From Spirochaetales bacterium (lineage in GTDB: Bacteria; Spirochaetota; Spirochaetia; DAHUYW01): 64,000 nt of DNA. A program made the translations under genes and the position numbers. Positions 51,131 to 58,788 of this stretch are shown in pieces. Location: the NCBI GenBank assembly GCA_027306915.1, contig DAHUYW010000015.1, forward strand, positions 1-64,000, in the 5' to 3' direction. The notes under the pieces were generated by a model. It made no database searches and was not told where the DNA came from. It saw only the letters and a list, made by a program, of their open reading frames with translations. Every line of letters starts with the position of its first letter. Position 1 is the first letter of the stretch.

Positions 51131-53248
51131 TCAGGCATCAAGCGGACGCACAACAACCTCGTTCGTCGCGATACAACCCTCCGTGCAGAGCAGCGCGACG
51201 CCGCCGCCGTCGAGGGCCCTCCAACCGTCGCTGACGTCGAAAAGCCGCTTCCCGTTTATCGCCGCCTCGACGCGATTGCCCCTCACCGACAACGAAAAGT
51301 GATACGGAAGGTCGATTGACCACGGAAACTCCGTGACCGACAGCACGGTTCGGCCGTTGAGCTCTCTCACCAACTGAGCACGGCCGTCCTGCGAAAGGAG
51401 AAGCGCGTAGTAGCGATGCAGCCCCTGGACGCGCGCGGCGATTCCGAACTCGGCAGCCATCACGGCCGTGAGGGTTGTTTCCACGCGGTAGTTCCCCCAC
51501 TCGCGAGAGCCGGTGATAAGCAAGCCGATCCCCCGGTCCTGAGACAGGTGGAACGCCTCGCGCCATCGGGTGTCGTAGTGATCCACCGCATCAACCCAAG
51601 CCCTACTCCAGACCTCGGCTTGCGACGAAGGGCGGCAGAAGCGCACCTCCGGCGATCCGTCCCACGACAGGTAGTCCAGAAAGACCGTATCGGCGCCCGC
51701 ACGATCCCCGCCTACCTCGACACCGACCTCGAAGATGGGCTGTCCATCGGTTTCCTCAATCTGCCACGTCAACTCGGTCGAGTCCCCTGGCGACAGCTCC
51801 CGGCCCGGTCCGCGGCGCACCACCGCGGCGTCCTGCGCTCCATAGTGCTTCACGAGTGGCGCGACGGTAACGTGACCCAAGTTGATCCTATCCGCTTCAA
51901 TTCGCATGCGGAGACTCTGGCCCGGATACAGCGTCGGCGAAGCCACCAGCCCGTACCCCGGCACGGAAAGGGCGTCCGGCAGTATGAAGGTCGGGGTGGA
52001 GATTCTGGCGGTTTCCCCCGGCGACGAGAGGTTCAGCCGCACGGCGAGGCAACGTCCGCCCGATGTGCTATGACCTTCGACATTCTCGATCCACGCCTTC
52101 GGAGCGGCGTCCGCCGATTCTTCGACGCGGAACCCCTGTACGGATCCGGGAAGCTCAAAATGAAACCGAGCGCCCCCCTTGGGCCGCTTCGGGTTCGGTT
52201 CGCCGGAGAGCGCACGCCCGATGCTCACGATTCGATAGGCTTCGACGGCGGCATCGGTGATGGTGTGCCCGCCCTCCGCAGTCGAGATGTACATCCGGTC
52301 GGCCACCGGGCCGCGCCAATCCGGCCCGCCGGCAAGCCCCCCGAGACCGTTCTTGATCCCCAGGATGCATCCGACGTTGCCGGAATTGCAGTCGGTATCC
52401 CAGCCGCAGGTGTTCGCGATCGAAAGCGAGGTATGGAAATCCTCATTTCCGTACAGAAGTGCCAGGATCACGACTGCATGATTGGGCACTACATGCACAT
52501 GCCCCGGATACTTGTCGTACCCGTAGCGCTCTTCGACCAAACGCCTTGCGCTCTTCCAGTCCTGCACCTGCTCGTGCCACTCCCGTATGTCGTCGATTAC
52601 CCGGCGAATCGTCGAGGTCGAAGGAATGATCCGCACGGCCGAATCGAGCACCGCGGTCATGTCCTGTTCCACAAAAGAGATAGCCTCGATTGCGGCGATA
52701 ACCTGCGCTGCATCGACGGCCACCCCGTCGTGGCTGACGCTTGCGGCCTTGCGCGCGAGCTCTCCCGCGAGCTCCGGGTCGCCAGGCGCCACCATGCCCC
52801 ATCCGTCGATAAAGATCTGGGCTCCGATCTGTTCGGCCACCGTCGTCCCGTTAAGCGCGATAGAACCGCTCTTCGGGGCCGGGATCCCGGATTTCAGTCG
52901 GATGAAAGCCGTGTGCTCCGTCGAGTTACCCATGACGCCCCACCAGAGGATCGTGAGACCCTCGATGATGTAGTTCAACCAGGTCTGTCCGATCTGCTCG
53001 GCGGTGATATTCCGCCCATTGCCGAAGTCCGACAATGCACGAAGAAACGCAAACGTTCCGGAGATGTCGTCGTCGGCTACGATAAGCGGCTTCCCCATGC
53101 GGTCGTTCACATAGTAGGTGATCTCCCCTAGCTCTCGCAGGATCTTCTCATAGGTCCAGCCCTCAAACGGGCGCCCAAGGTAGACCCCGATGATCTTTCC
53201 TAAAACTCCGGCGTATACTCGATCCACATAGTCGGTAGGTATTGACAC
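51131..53248 (-). CDS. ADP-ribosylglycohydrolase-type enzyme with C-terminal carbohydrate-binding-like domain
   Basis: 705 aa, cytoplasmic (no signal). Residues about 1-345 are the DraG/ADP-ribosylglycohydrolase fold: metal Asp cluster IVADDDISGTFAF near 58 and GWDTDCNSGNVGCILG near 288. A middle beta-rich part follows, and about 540-705 resembles a concanavalin/DUF1080-like domain (GNYRVETTLTAVMAAEFGI, RGNRVEAAINGKRLFDVSDG). Family members cleave N- or O-ribosyl bonds; the sugar-binding-like tail and the LacI/ABC context argue for a glycoside rather than a modified protein. GTG start at 53248 with GGAGG. Its transporter genes upstream have been deleted. Confidence 0.82.
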   Translation of the reverse strand: MSIPTDYVDRVYAGVLGKIIGVYLGRPFEGWTYEKILRELGEITYYVNDRMGKPLIVADDDISGTFAFLRALSDFGNGRNITAEQIGQTWLNYIIEGLTILWWGVMGNSTEHTAFIRLKSGIPAPKSGSIALNGTTVAEQIGAQIFIDGWGMVAPGDPELAGELARKAASVSHDGVAVDAAQVIAAIEAISFVEQDMTAVLDSAVRIIPSTSTIRRVIDDIREWHEQVQDWKSARRLVEERYGYDKYPGHVHVVPNHAVVILALLYGNEDFHTSLSIANTCGWDTDCNSGNVGCILGIKNGLGGLAGGPDWRGPVADRMYISTAEGGHTITDAAVEAYRIVSIGRALSGEPNPKRPKGGARFHFELPGSVQGFRVEESADAAPKAWIENVEGHSTSGGRCLAVRLNLSSPGETARISTPTFILPDALSVPGYGLVASPTLYPGQSLRMRIEADRINLGHVTVAPLVKHYGAQDAAVVRRGPGRELSPGDSTELTWQIEETDGQPIFEVGVEVGGDRAGADTVFLDYLSWDGSPEVRFCRPSSQAEVWSRAWVDAVDHYDTRWREAFHLSQDRGIGLLITGSREWGNYRVETTLTAVMAAEFGIAARVQGLHRYYALLLSQDGRAQLVRELNGRTVLSVTEFPWSIDLPYHFSLSVRGNRVEAAINGKRLFDVSDGWRALDGGGVALLCTEGCIATNEVVVRPLDA

Positions 53249-53284
53249 CGATTCCCTCCGTTTATTTTCTGCGTTCGATGCGTT

Positions 53285-53700
53285 GGCCTGCGCGGGCTTA
53301 TCGGTTCAGCCCGCCCCGCGAGGCAGTCGACGATTTTCCGCTGCAACGCGACAAAAAGCGCAATGACCGGCACGGTGAGGATGACTGCGGCGGCCATCAT
53401 CAGGTTCCATTGCCACTTTGACGAAGACTTCGCTGTTCCACGGGAGCTTGCCCTTAAGCGCCTCATAGAGATCGCGCGCTCCCGCAAAGTGATTGAGAAC
53501 GACGGTGACGTACCATTCGTTGGTGCCCTTCCAGTCCGCGTTGCCGGCCGCAAAGGGGTGATCCCCAGGCTCTTCGCCTCTTGCGCGACCTGCTCCAGCT
53601 CGCCAAGAGTCTTCGGCACCTGCCACCCATTCTTCCCGAATAGCGACTTGTTTCTGAAGGAACGCCCGCATGCGCTACGTTCGCGTACGCCCCTCTTCCA
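53285..53700 (-). pseudogene. Scar of a deleted CUT1 ABC transporter (binding-protein fragment joined to permease tail)
   Basis: Three short homologous pieces in order. Frame 1: SLFGKNGWQVPKTLGELEQV and AQEAKSLGITP of a family 1 binding protein. Frame 2: PFAAGNADWKGTNEWYVTVV and YEALKGKLPWNSEVFVKVAM, the next part of the same protein. Frame 1 again: WNLMMAAAVILTVPVIALFV and ALQRKIVDCLAGR, which is the C-terminal helix of a MalG-type permease. So the binding protein is frameshifted near 53565 and fused near 53415 to the end of the second permease; the rest of the transporter is gone. No functional product expected. It fills the gap between lacI and the glycohydrolase. Confidence 0.75.
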
Positions 53701-53800
53701 CCTGCCGTTCCTGCCGGTTCCGCGGTGCAGGGGCCGTCTTCCGGAAGAGCTTGCCCATAACTCTGGTTTCTTGCTGCCGATTTCACCTCCCCGCGCGCTC

Positions 53801-54823
53801 TCACGAGCTCTCTCTGACAATCAATTCGAACGGGAACTCGCGACAGATCGGCTCCTCCGAGGAGCCGTTTTGAATTCGATTCGTCAGCAGGCGGACGGCT
53901 TCGCGTCCCATCAGCTCGACATCGTTGCCAATTGTGGTGAGAGGCGGCTCGACATACTCGGCCTCGGGGATGTTGTCGATGCCGCATACCGCGATGTCGT
54001 CTGGAATTCGCAATCCGAGTCGCTGGATCGCCTTCATCGCTTCGATCGCCATGACGTCATTCGCGGCAAACAAGCCGTTGGGTCGATCCTCCGGCGATGC
54101 CGCGGAAAGGTAGGACTCCACCCGCGCGGCAACCCCCTCGCGGCGGAAGGTCCCCTGTATCACGAGCCGCTCGTCAGCAGGCAGCCCGTAGGCTTGCAGC
54201 GCCTCGCGGTAGGCTTCAAGGCGTATCTGGCCATTCAAGGTCGTAAGGTCGCCGGCGATGTGGGCAATCCTTCGACGGCCACGACTGACGAGGTGGTCGA
54301 TGATCGCACGGACTGCCGTATGCTGATCGGTCTGAACCACGTCGATTCCCGTCCCCCACAGCCGGGGACCGATGCCGACGCAGGGAACGCCTTTCGTCAA
54401 CAGCTGCCCGATGTCATTGGCATCCAGATGGAATGAAGCCAAGATGAGACCGTCGGCGATATGGCCGAGCGCCGTTTCCAGGAAGTCCTTCTCTCCCTCC
54501 GAGGTCGAAAAGCTGTCCGAGATGATCAATCGATAGTCGGCGTCGTATGCCGCCTTCTGAGCGCCGCGGATGAGAACCGGGTAAAAGGGGTTATTGAGAT
54601 CCGGTACGAGGACGGCGAGCAGCTGCGTGCGCCTGGTCTTGAGTCCTCTCGCGCTCCTATTCACGCGGTATCCCAGCTGTTCGACGGCAGTTAGGATGCG
54701 GCGCCGGGTCTGTTCGCTGATCCGAACATTTCCGTCGGTGCGATTGTTGAGGACATAGGAGACCGTAGCTCGGGAGACCGCTGCGACGCGCGCCACGTCC
54801 TTCTGTGTCGCTCTTTGGACCAC
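53801..54823 (-). CDS. LacI-family transcriptional repressor
   Basis: 340 aa. Helix-turn-helix ATQKDVARVAAVSRATVSYV with hinge LGYRVNRSARGLKTRRT, then a periplasmic-binding-like effector domain (LAVLVPDLNNPFYPVLIRGA, ADGLILASFH, GLFAANDVMAIEAMKAI, DIAVCGIDNIPEAE). The start is the GTG at 54823 with GGGAG 7 bases upstream, giving normal LacI length; the ATG at 54925 would put the -35 promoter element inside the gene. Probably represses itself and the downstream glycohydrolase locus through the 36-bp inverted repeat at 54855-54890. Confidence 0.92.
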   Translation of the reverse strand: MVQRATQKDVARVAAVSRATVSYVLNNRTDGNVRISEQTRRRILTAVEQLGYRVNRSARGLKTRRTQLLAVLVPDLNNPFYPVLIRGAQKAAYDADYRLIISDSFSTSEGEKDFLETALGHIADGLILASFHLDANDIGQLLTKGVPCVGIGPRLWGTGIDVVQTDQHTAVRAIIDHLVSRGRRRIAHIAGDLTTLNGQIRLEAYREALQAYGLPADERLVIQGTFRREGVAARVESYLSAASPEDRPNGLFAANDVMAIEAMKAIQRLGLRIPDDIAVCGIDNIPEAEYVEPPLTTIGNDVELMGREAVRLLTNRIQNGSSEEPICREFPFELIVRESS

Positions 54824-54854
54824 CCTTGAACTCCCGCCGCTCTTCCAGGCGACT

Positions 54855-54890
54855 CTTGATGACACGATCTTGATTACTCGTGTCATCAAG
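54855..54890. promoter_or_regulatory. Perfect 13-bp inverted repeat, probable LacI operator
   Basis: CTTGATGACACGA (54855-54867) and its exact reverse complement TCGTGTCATCAAG (54878-54890), 10 bases apart. It lies in the leader of lacI, right at the predicted transcript start. Could also fold as a hairpin in the leader RNA. Confidence 0.65.
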
Positions 54891-54895
54891 GATTT

Positions 54896-54925
54896 ACTGT
54901 AGGGCCGTAATTGCGGTTCTGTCAA
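54896..54925 (-). promoter_or_regulatory. Promoter of lacI
   Basis: Minus-strand TTGACA (54925-54920), 18-bp spacer, TACAGT (54901-54896). Transcription would start near 54889, at the edge of the inverted repeat, with a leader of about 65 bases. Confidence 0.55.
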
Positions 54926-55041
54926 GTTTTTTCTGTGCGATGTGGGGCCATTGGCCGCATGACCCGCGGCGCTGAGACTCCCTCAAGCGAGGGTGGATCG
55001 CTATCACCCTGGCGTTGGCGCAGCCTCGCGGGAGTGCTACC

Positions 55042-55923
55042 ATGGGTTCCTCCATGAACCTTATTCTCTTCGAGCCTGGTGAGCTCGATCGCCCGCTTCG
55101 TATCGATGATCCGCGGGCGATCCACATCCTCACCGTGCTCAGGCGGGCCCTCGGCGAGCTCTTCGATATCGGGGTGATCGACGGCCCTCGCGGTAAGGGG
55201 TGGATTACGGGCCGCGACGATCACGCCCTTACCCTCGACTATCGCCTCGATCCCGATCAGCCGCAGCCCGCGCCGGCTCCCATCTCGCTCATCGTAGGGC
55301 TCGCGCGGCCGCAGACCATGCGCCGGATCCTGCGCGACGCCACTACCCTGGGAGCTGGCGAGTTTCTCTTCGCCGCCACCGAACGAGGCGAGGTCTCCTA
55401 CGGGGCAAGCAGCCTCTGGTCTTCGGGCGAATACCGGCGCCATCTCATCGATGGGGCTGCGCAGGCCTTTGTCACCCACCTGCCTGCGGTTCGATTGTTC
55501 GATTCCCTCGCGGATAGCCTCGCGACGCTTGAGCCTGCGGCCATCAAGCTCGCCCTCGACAACTACGAGGCATCCCTTCCGCTCGCGAGCTGGCGGCCAC
55601 CGCAGCCGCTCGAGCCGTCGCCGGCCGGCCCACTCGACGAAGCGGCGTCGCCCCCGCCTTCCAGTCATCGCAGCGAGGCGGCGCCCCCCACTCCGGCCGA
55701 CACTTCGGCGCCCGTCCCAGCCCCAGCGCCCAGTCTGCAGGCGCCGGCGCCCCGGGTCTACCTCGCCGTCGGCTCCGCGCGGGGGTGGTCCGCTGCCGAG
55801 CGCGAGCTCCTGCGCGCCCGCGCATTCCTCCTCGTGCACCTCGGCAGGCGGGTCCTGCGCGCAGAAAGCGCCTGTGTCGCCGGGCTCACCCTCGTGCTCG
55901 GCCGGCTCGGCCACCTTCAGTAG
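55042..55923 (+). CDS. rsmE: 16S rRNA (uracil1498-N3)-methyltransferase RsmE
   Basis: 293 aa SPOUT methyltransferase. An N-terminal PUA-like region (HILTVLRRALGELFDIGVID), LARPQTMRRILRDATTLGAG and ATERGEVSY, then the C-terminal knot YLAVGSARGWSAAERELLR followed by LGRRVLRAESA (LGxRILRxETA in the family). Unusually, a Pro/Ala/Ser-rich stretch of about 55 residues (183-238) separates the two halves of the SPOUT domain, and GPEGG-type residues are replaced by GSARGW. The ATG at 55042 has GGGAG 7 bases upstream. Convergent with mnmE. Confidence 0.82.
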   Translation: MGSSMNLILFEPGELDRPLRIDDPRAIHILTVLRRALGELFDIGVIDGPRGKGWITGRDDHALTLDYRLDPDQPQPAPAPISLIVGLARPQTMRRILRDATTLGAGEFLFAATERGEVSYGASSLWSSGEYRRHLIDGAAQAFVTHLPAVRLFDSLADSLATLEPAAIKLALDNYEASLPLASWRPPQPLEPSPAGPLDEAASPPPSSHRSEAAPPTPADTSAPVPAPAPSLQAPAPRVYLAVGSARGWSAAERELLRARAFLLVHLGRRVLRAESACVAGLTLVLGRLGHLQ

Positions 55924-56041
55924 CAGCTGCCCGGGCCGTGGGAAGGTCTCGCGCGCTCCGAGCCGGTCGCCCCCATACCGGCGGCGCAGGCCGGACCGCG
56001 AGCCGACCGGCACTTTGACCGCCGCGGTCGCGACGGATCGG

Positions 56042-57406
56042 CTACTTCCCGACGCAGAAGCCGGCAAACATCTCGTTCAGGATGTCGGCGGTGGTCACCT
56101 CGCCGGTGATTTCGCCCAGGGCGTCGAGAGCATCCCGGAGATCGAGCGCGAGAGCGTCCGCCGGCATCCCGGCAGCGATCCCCTCCTCGACCTGGGTGAG
56201 AGAGGCGGTACACCGCTCGAGGAGATCCCTCTGGCGGGCCGAGTCGATCACTGCCTCGCCCGCGGGAGCGACCGCCTCACCGATCGCACGACGGCGAATC
56301 TCCCGCACAATCTCGGGCAGCCCCTCCCCGGTCGCAGCGCTCACCGGGAGGAAGCCAGGCGGCGGCACCCCGGCCCCCGCGTCGATCTTGTTCCACAGCG
56401 CGATGGTGCGGCCGTCCGCATGGGCGATCAGGAACTCCCTGTCCTCGGGGCTGAGCCCCTCGACCCCATCCACGATGTACAGGAGAAGGTCGGCGCTCTC
56501 GATGATCAGCTCGCTTCGCCTGATCCCCTCGACCTCGACCGGATTCTTGGCGCTTCGGAGGCCCGCGGTGTCATAGAGAAGCACCGGAAGCCCCTCGATC
56601 GTCACGAGCGATTCGATGTAGTCCCGTGTGGTGCCGTGGAGCTCCGAGACGATGGAGCGCTCCTCGCGCAGGAGATAGTTGAAAAGCGAGGACTTCCCGG
56701 CGTTTGTCTTGCCGCAAAGGGCGACCCGCACTCCCTCCTGGTAAAGGCGCCCGGTGCGGTAGGTGCCGGCTAGCGCAGTGAGCTCGCTACGCAGGTCGGC
56801 AAGCTCGGGGAGCTCCAGCGTGAAATCTCCTTCCACTTCGTCTTCGGGGTAGTCAAGCTGTATCTCGATGGCGGTCATGAGCCTCGTCAGACGCCCCTTG
56901 GCTCTGTTGACGCGCGCCTCGATCGCCCCGGCGAGTCGGTGGAGAGCAAGGCTATGCGCCTCTCGAGTCTTCGCGCGGACGATCTCCTGCACGGCTTCGG
57001 CTCGCGTCAGATCCATCTTCTTGTTGAGAAAGGCGCGAAGGGTGAACTCGCCAGGCGCGGCGTCGCGAAACCCGTTTGCCTTCAAGGCGCCAAGAATTGC
57101 GTCGATCCCGCTGGGGTTCCCATGGCAGAAGATCTCCACCCCGTCCTGACCCGTGTAGCTCCTCGGCTCGCGGTAGACGGCAAGTATCACCTGGTCGATG
57201 GGCTTCCCACGAGCGCCGTCGAGAAGGTCACCGAGCAGGAGTGAGCTCGCACCTGCGGACCGAACCGCATGAGGCCGCGAGAAGAGGTGCGCAATCTGCT
57301 CGATCGATCCCTTCCCGGAGGTGCGGATCACCGCGAGGGCGCTTTCGCCCCAGGGAGTGGCGAGGGCCGCGATCGGCTCGTCCGGATCATAGGCAAGGTC
57401 TCTCAT
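56042..57406 (-). CDS. mnmE: tRNA modification GTPase MnmE (TrmE)
   Basis: 454 aa. N-terminal formyl-THF-binding domain (SYTGQDGVEIFCHGNPSGID), helical domain, and inserted G domain: G1 CGKTNAGKSSLFNYLL near 229, switch HGTTRDY, G3 LYDTAGLRSAKNPVEVEGI, G4 NKID. Ends with the catalytic CVGK (FCVGK at the C-terminus). Works with MnmG (8.1-10.2 kb) on wobble uridine of tRNA. Its promoter puts the transcript start on or just before the ATG. Confidence 0.95.
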   Translation of the reverse strand: MRDLAYDPDEPIAALATPWGESALAVIRTSGKGSIEQIAHLFSRPHAVRSAGASSLLLGDLLDGARGKPIDQVILAVYREPRSYTGQDGVEIFCHGNPSGIDAILGALKANGFRDAAPGEFTLRAFLNKKMDLTRAEAVQEIVRAKTREAHSLALHRLAGAIEARVNRAKGRLTRLMTAIEIQLDYPEDEVEGDFTLELPELADLRSELTALAGTYRTGRLYQEGVRVALCGKTNAGKSSLFNYLLREERSIVSELHGTTRDYIESLVTIEGLPVLLYDTAGLRSAKNPVEVEGIRRSELIIESADLLLYIVDGVEGLSPEDREFLIAHADGRTIALWNKIDAGAGVPPPGFLPVSAATGEGLPEIVREIRRRAIGEAVAPAGEAVIDSARQRDLLERCTASLTQVEEGIAAGMPADALALDLRDALDALGEITGEVTTADILNEMFAGFCVGK

Positions 57407-57414
57407 GAGATCGG

Positions 57415-57443
57415 ACGATAGCGGGAATGGGACGCTTGTTCAA
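57415..57443 (-). promoter_or_regulatory. Promoter of mnmE, probably leaderless
   Basis: Minus-strand TTGAAC (57443-57438), 17-bp spacer, TATCGT (57420-57415). The -10 ends 8 bases before the ATG at 57406, leaving a leader of at most one or two bases and no room for a Shine-Dalgarno sequence. Confidence 0.5.
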
Positions 57444-57476
57444 TGATCGAGCTCACGCTTCGAACGACAGCGATCC

Positions 57477-57505
57477 TTTTCAACGACAGAGGTTGGGACT
57501 ATACT
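57477..57505 (+). promoter_or_regulatory. Promoter of the coiled-coil/GDPD gene pair
   Basis: TTTTCA (57477-57482), 17-bp spacer, TATACT (57500-57505). The leader of about 15 bases carries GGGAGGAG, well placed for the ATG at 57527. Confidence 0.5.
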
Positions 57506-57526
57506 TTGGGAAAGGGAGGAGAAGCG

Positions 57527-57976
57527 ATGTCAGACGACTACAACATCATCGGGCTCGAGCCCGAGTCCGCCCGGGAGTACGTCACAGCCGTCTTGACCAC
57601 CCTGAAGACGACCACTGCGAAACGGATTGCGCTGGAAAAAGAGTCGGAGAGCTGGCTGGGGCGCGTCAAGCTTGCCACCGAAAAGGGGCGGCCCGACCTT
57701 GCAAGCGGCGCTCAAGAGCGGGCCGACGCCCTTTCCGAGCAGATTGCAAAGCTGCGGTCCGAAGAGCAGGAATACCGCGCAGGAATAGCCCGGATGATGG
57801 TCCAGCTCAAGAGCATCGAGGCGCGCCCGAAATTGAGCGGGGTGGACGCGGATCTTCTCCTCGCCCAGATGGACATGCTGGTCGGCGAGCACGCGGAGAC
57901 CGACGAAAAGTTCCGCAAGGCTGAGGCGGATTGGGCGCTCGACGATCTCAAGAAGCATCAGGATGAGGAGACGTGA
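57527..57976 (+). CDS. Small coiled-coil protein of unknown function
   Basis: 149 aa, cytoplasmic. MSDDYNIIGLEPESAREYVT, then long charged heptad-like helices (IALEKESESWLGRVKLATEK, RADALSEQIAKLRSEEQEYR, HAETDEKFRKAEADWALDDL). I do not recognise the family. The ATG at 57527 has GGGAGGAG 6 bases upstream; in-frame codons from 57443 upstream lie before the promoter. The GDPD gene starts inside its last codons (overlap of 4 bases), so the two are translated together. Confidence 0.75.
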   Translation: MSDDYNIIGLEPESAREYVTAVLTTLKTTTAKRIALEKESESWLGRVKLATEKGRPDLASGAQERADALSEQIAKLRSEEQEYRAGIARMMVQLKSIEARPKLSGVDADLLLAQMDMLVGEHAETDEKFRKAEADWALDDLKKHQDEET

Positions 57977-58788
57977 GGCCGGAGTACCCTTTCGTGTACC
58001 TCGACGCCGAGCTGCCCCTCCTCTACGCCCACCGCGGCTATTCGAAACGTGCGCCGGAGAACACCCTTGCCGCCTTCGAAGCGGCGCGGTCGGCGGCGAT
58101 CCCCGGAGTCGAGCTCGACGTTCACCGCGCCCGCTCAGGCGAGCTCGTCGTGATACACGATTTCAATCTGAAGCGGATCACCGGCGAGGATCTCGTCGTC
58201 GAGGAGTGCGACCTCTCCACCCTTCGCTCCCTCGACGCGGGCGCCTGGTTTGGCGCGTCGTTTGCAGGAGAGCGCATCCCTCTCCTCTCTGAGGTCTTCG
58301 ACACCCTCGCTGACGCGGTCTACTACGACGTCGAGATCAAGAGCCGTGGAGTTGAGGATCATGGCCTGGCGTCCGCGCTCGTGGAGCTCATCCGTGCCAA
58401 GCGCCTCGCCCACCGCTGCCTCATCTCGTCCTTCAACCCTTACGCTGTACGCGCGGCCAAGCGCCTCGCCCTCGAGATACCGACCGCCATCATCTACTCG
58501 AATGACCGCGAGATCGTTCCTTTCCTCCGCCACGGCGAGGGGCGCTTCATCTCCGGCTGTCAGGTGCTCAAGCCTGACTTTCGGAAGATCACGCCATGGG
58601 GGATGTTCGTCAATCAGCGATTGCTCGGCTACTCGGTCATCACGTGGACGGTGGACGACGTGCGCCTCGCCGAGCGACTCCTGCGGTGCGGGGCGACCGG
58701 ACTCATCTCGAACGATCCGGAACCCCTCCTCCCGCTCACGGAAGGCGATTGGCGATCTCGGTTCCGAGCAGTGCGCCGAGATCGTTGA
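57973..58788 (+). CDS. Glycerophosphodiester phosphodiesterase family protein
   Basis: 271 aa GDPD barrel. Active-site pattern YAHRGYSKRAPENTLAAFE, the metal pair in VELDVHRA and the His in LVVIHDFNLKRITGED, then YYDVEIK and the end ITWTVDDVRLAERLLRCGAT. Hydrolyses glycerophosphodiesters to glycerol 3-phosphate and an alcohol. No signal peptide, so a cytoplasmic UgpQ-like enzyme. GTG start overlapping the previous stop. Its last 53 bases overlap the convergent lipoprotein gene. Confidence 0.9.
   Translation: MRPEYPFVYLDAELPLLYAHRGYSKRAPENTLAAFEAARSAAIPGVELDVHRARSGELVVIHDFNLKRITGEDLVVEECDLSTLRSLDAGAWFGASFAGERIPLLSEVFDTLADAVYYDVEIKSRGVEDHGLASALVELIRAKRLAHRCLISSFNPYAVRAAKRLALEIPTAIIYSNDREIVPFLRHGEGRFISGCQVLKPDFRKITPWGMFVNQRLLGYSVITWTVDDVRLAERLLRCGATGLISNDPEPLLPLTEGDWRSRFRAVRRDR

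Noticed and set aside
53200..53820. Single 206-codon minus-strand gene
   Set aside because: The frame mixes an Arg/Ser-rich shadow with two separate homologous fragments, and the matching sequence changes frame; it is a scar, not a gene.
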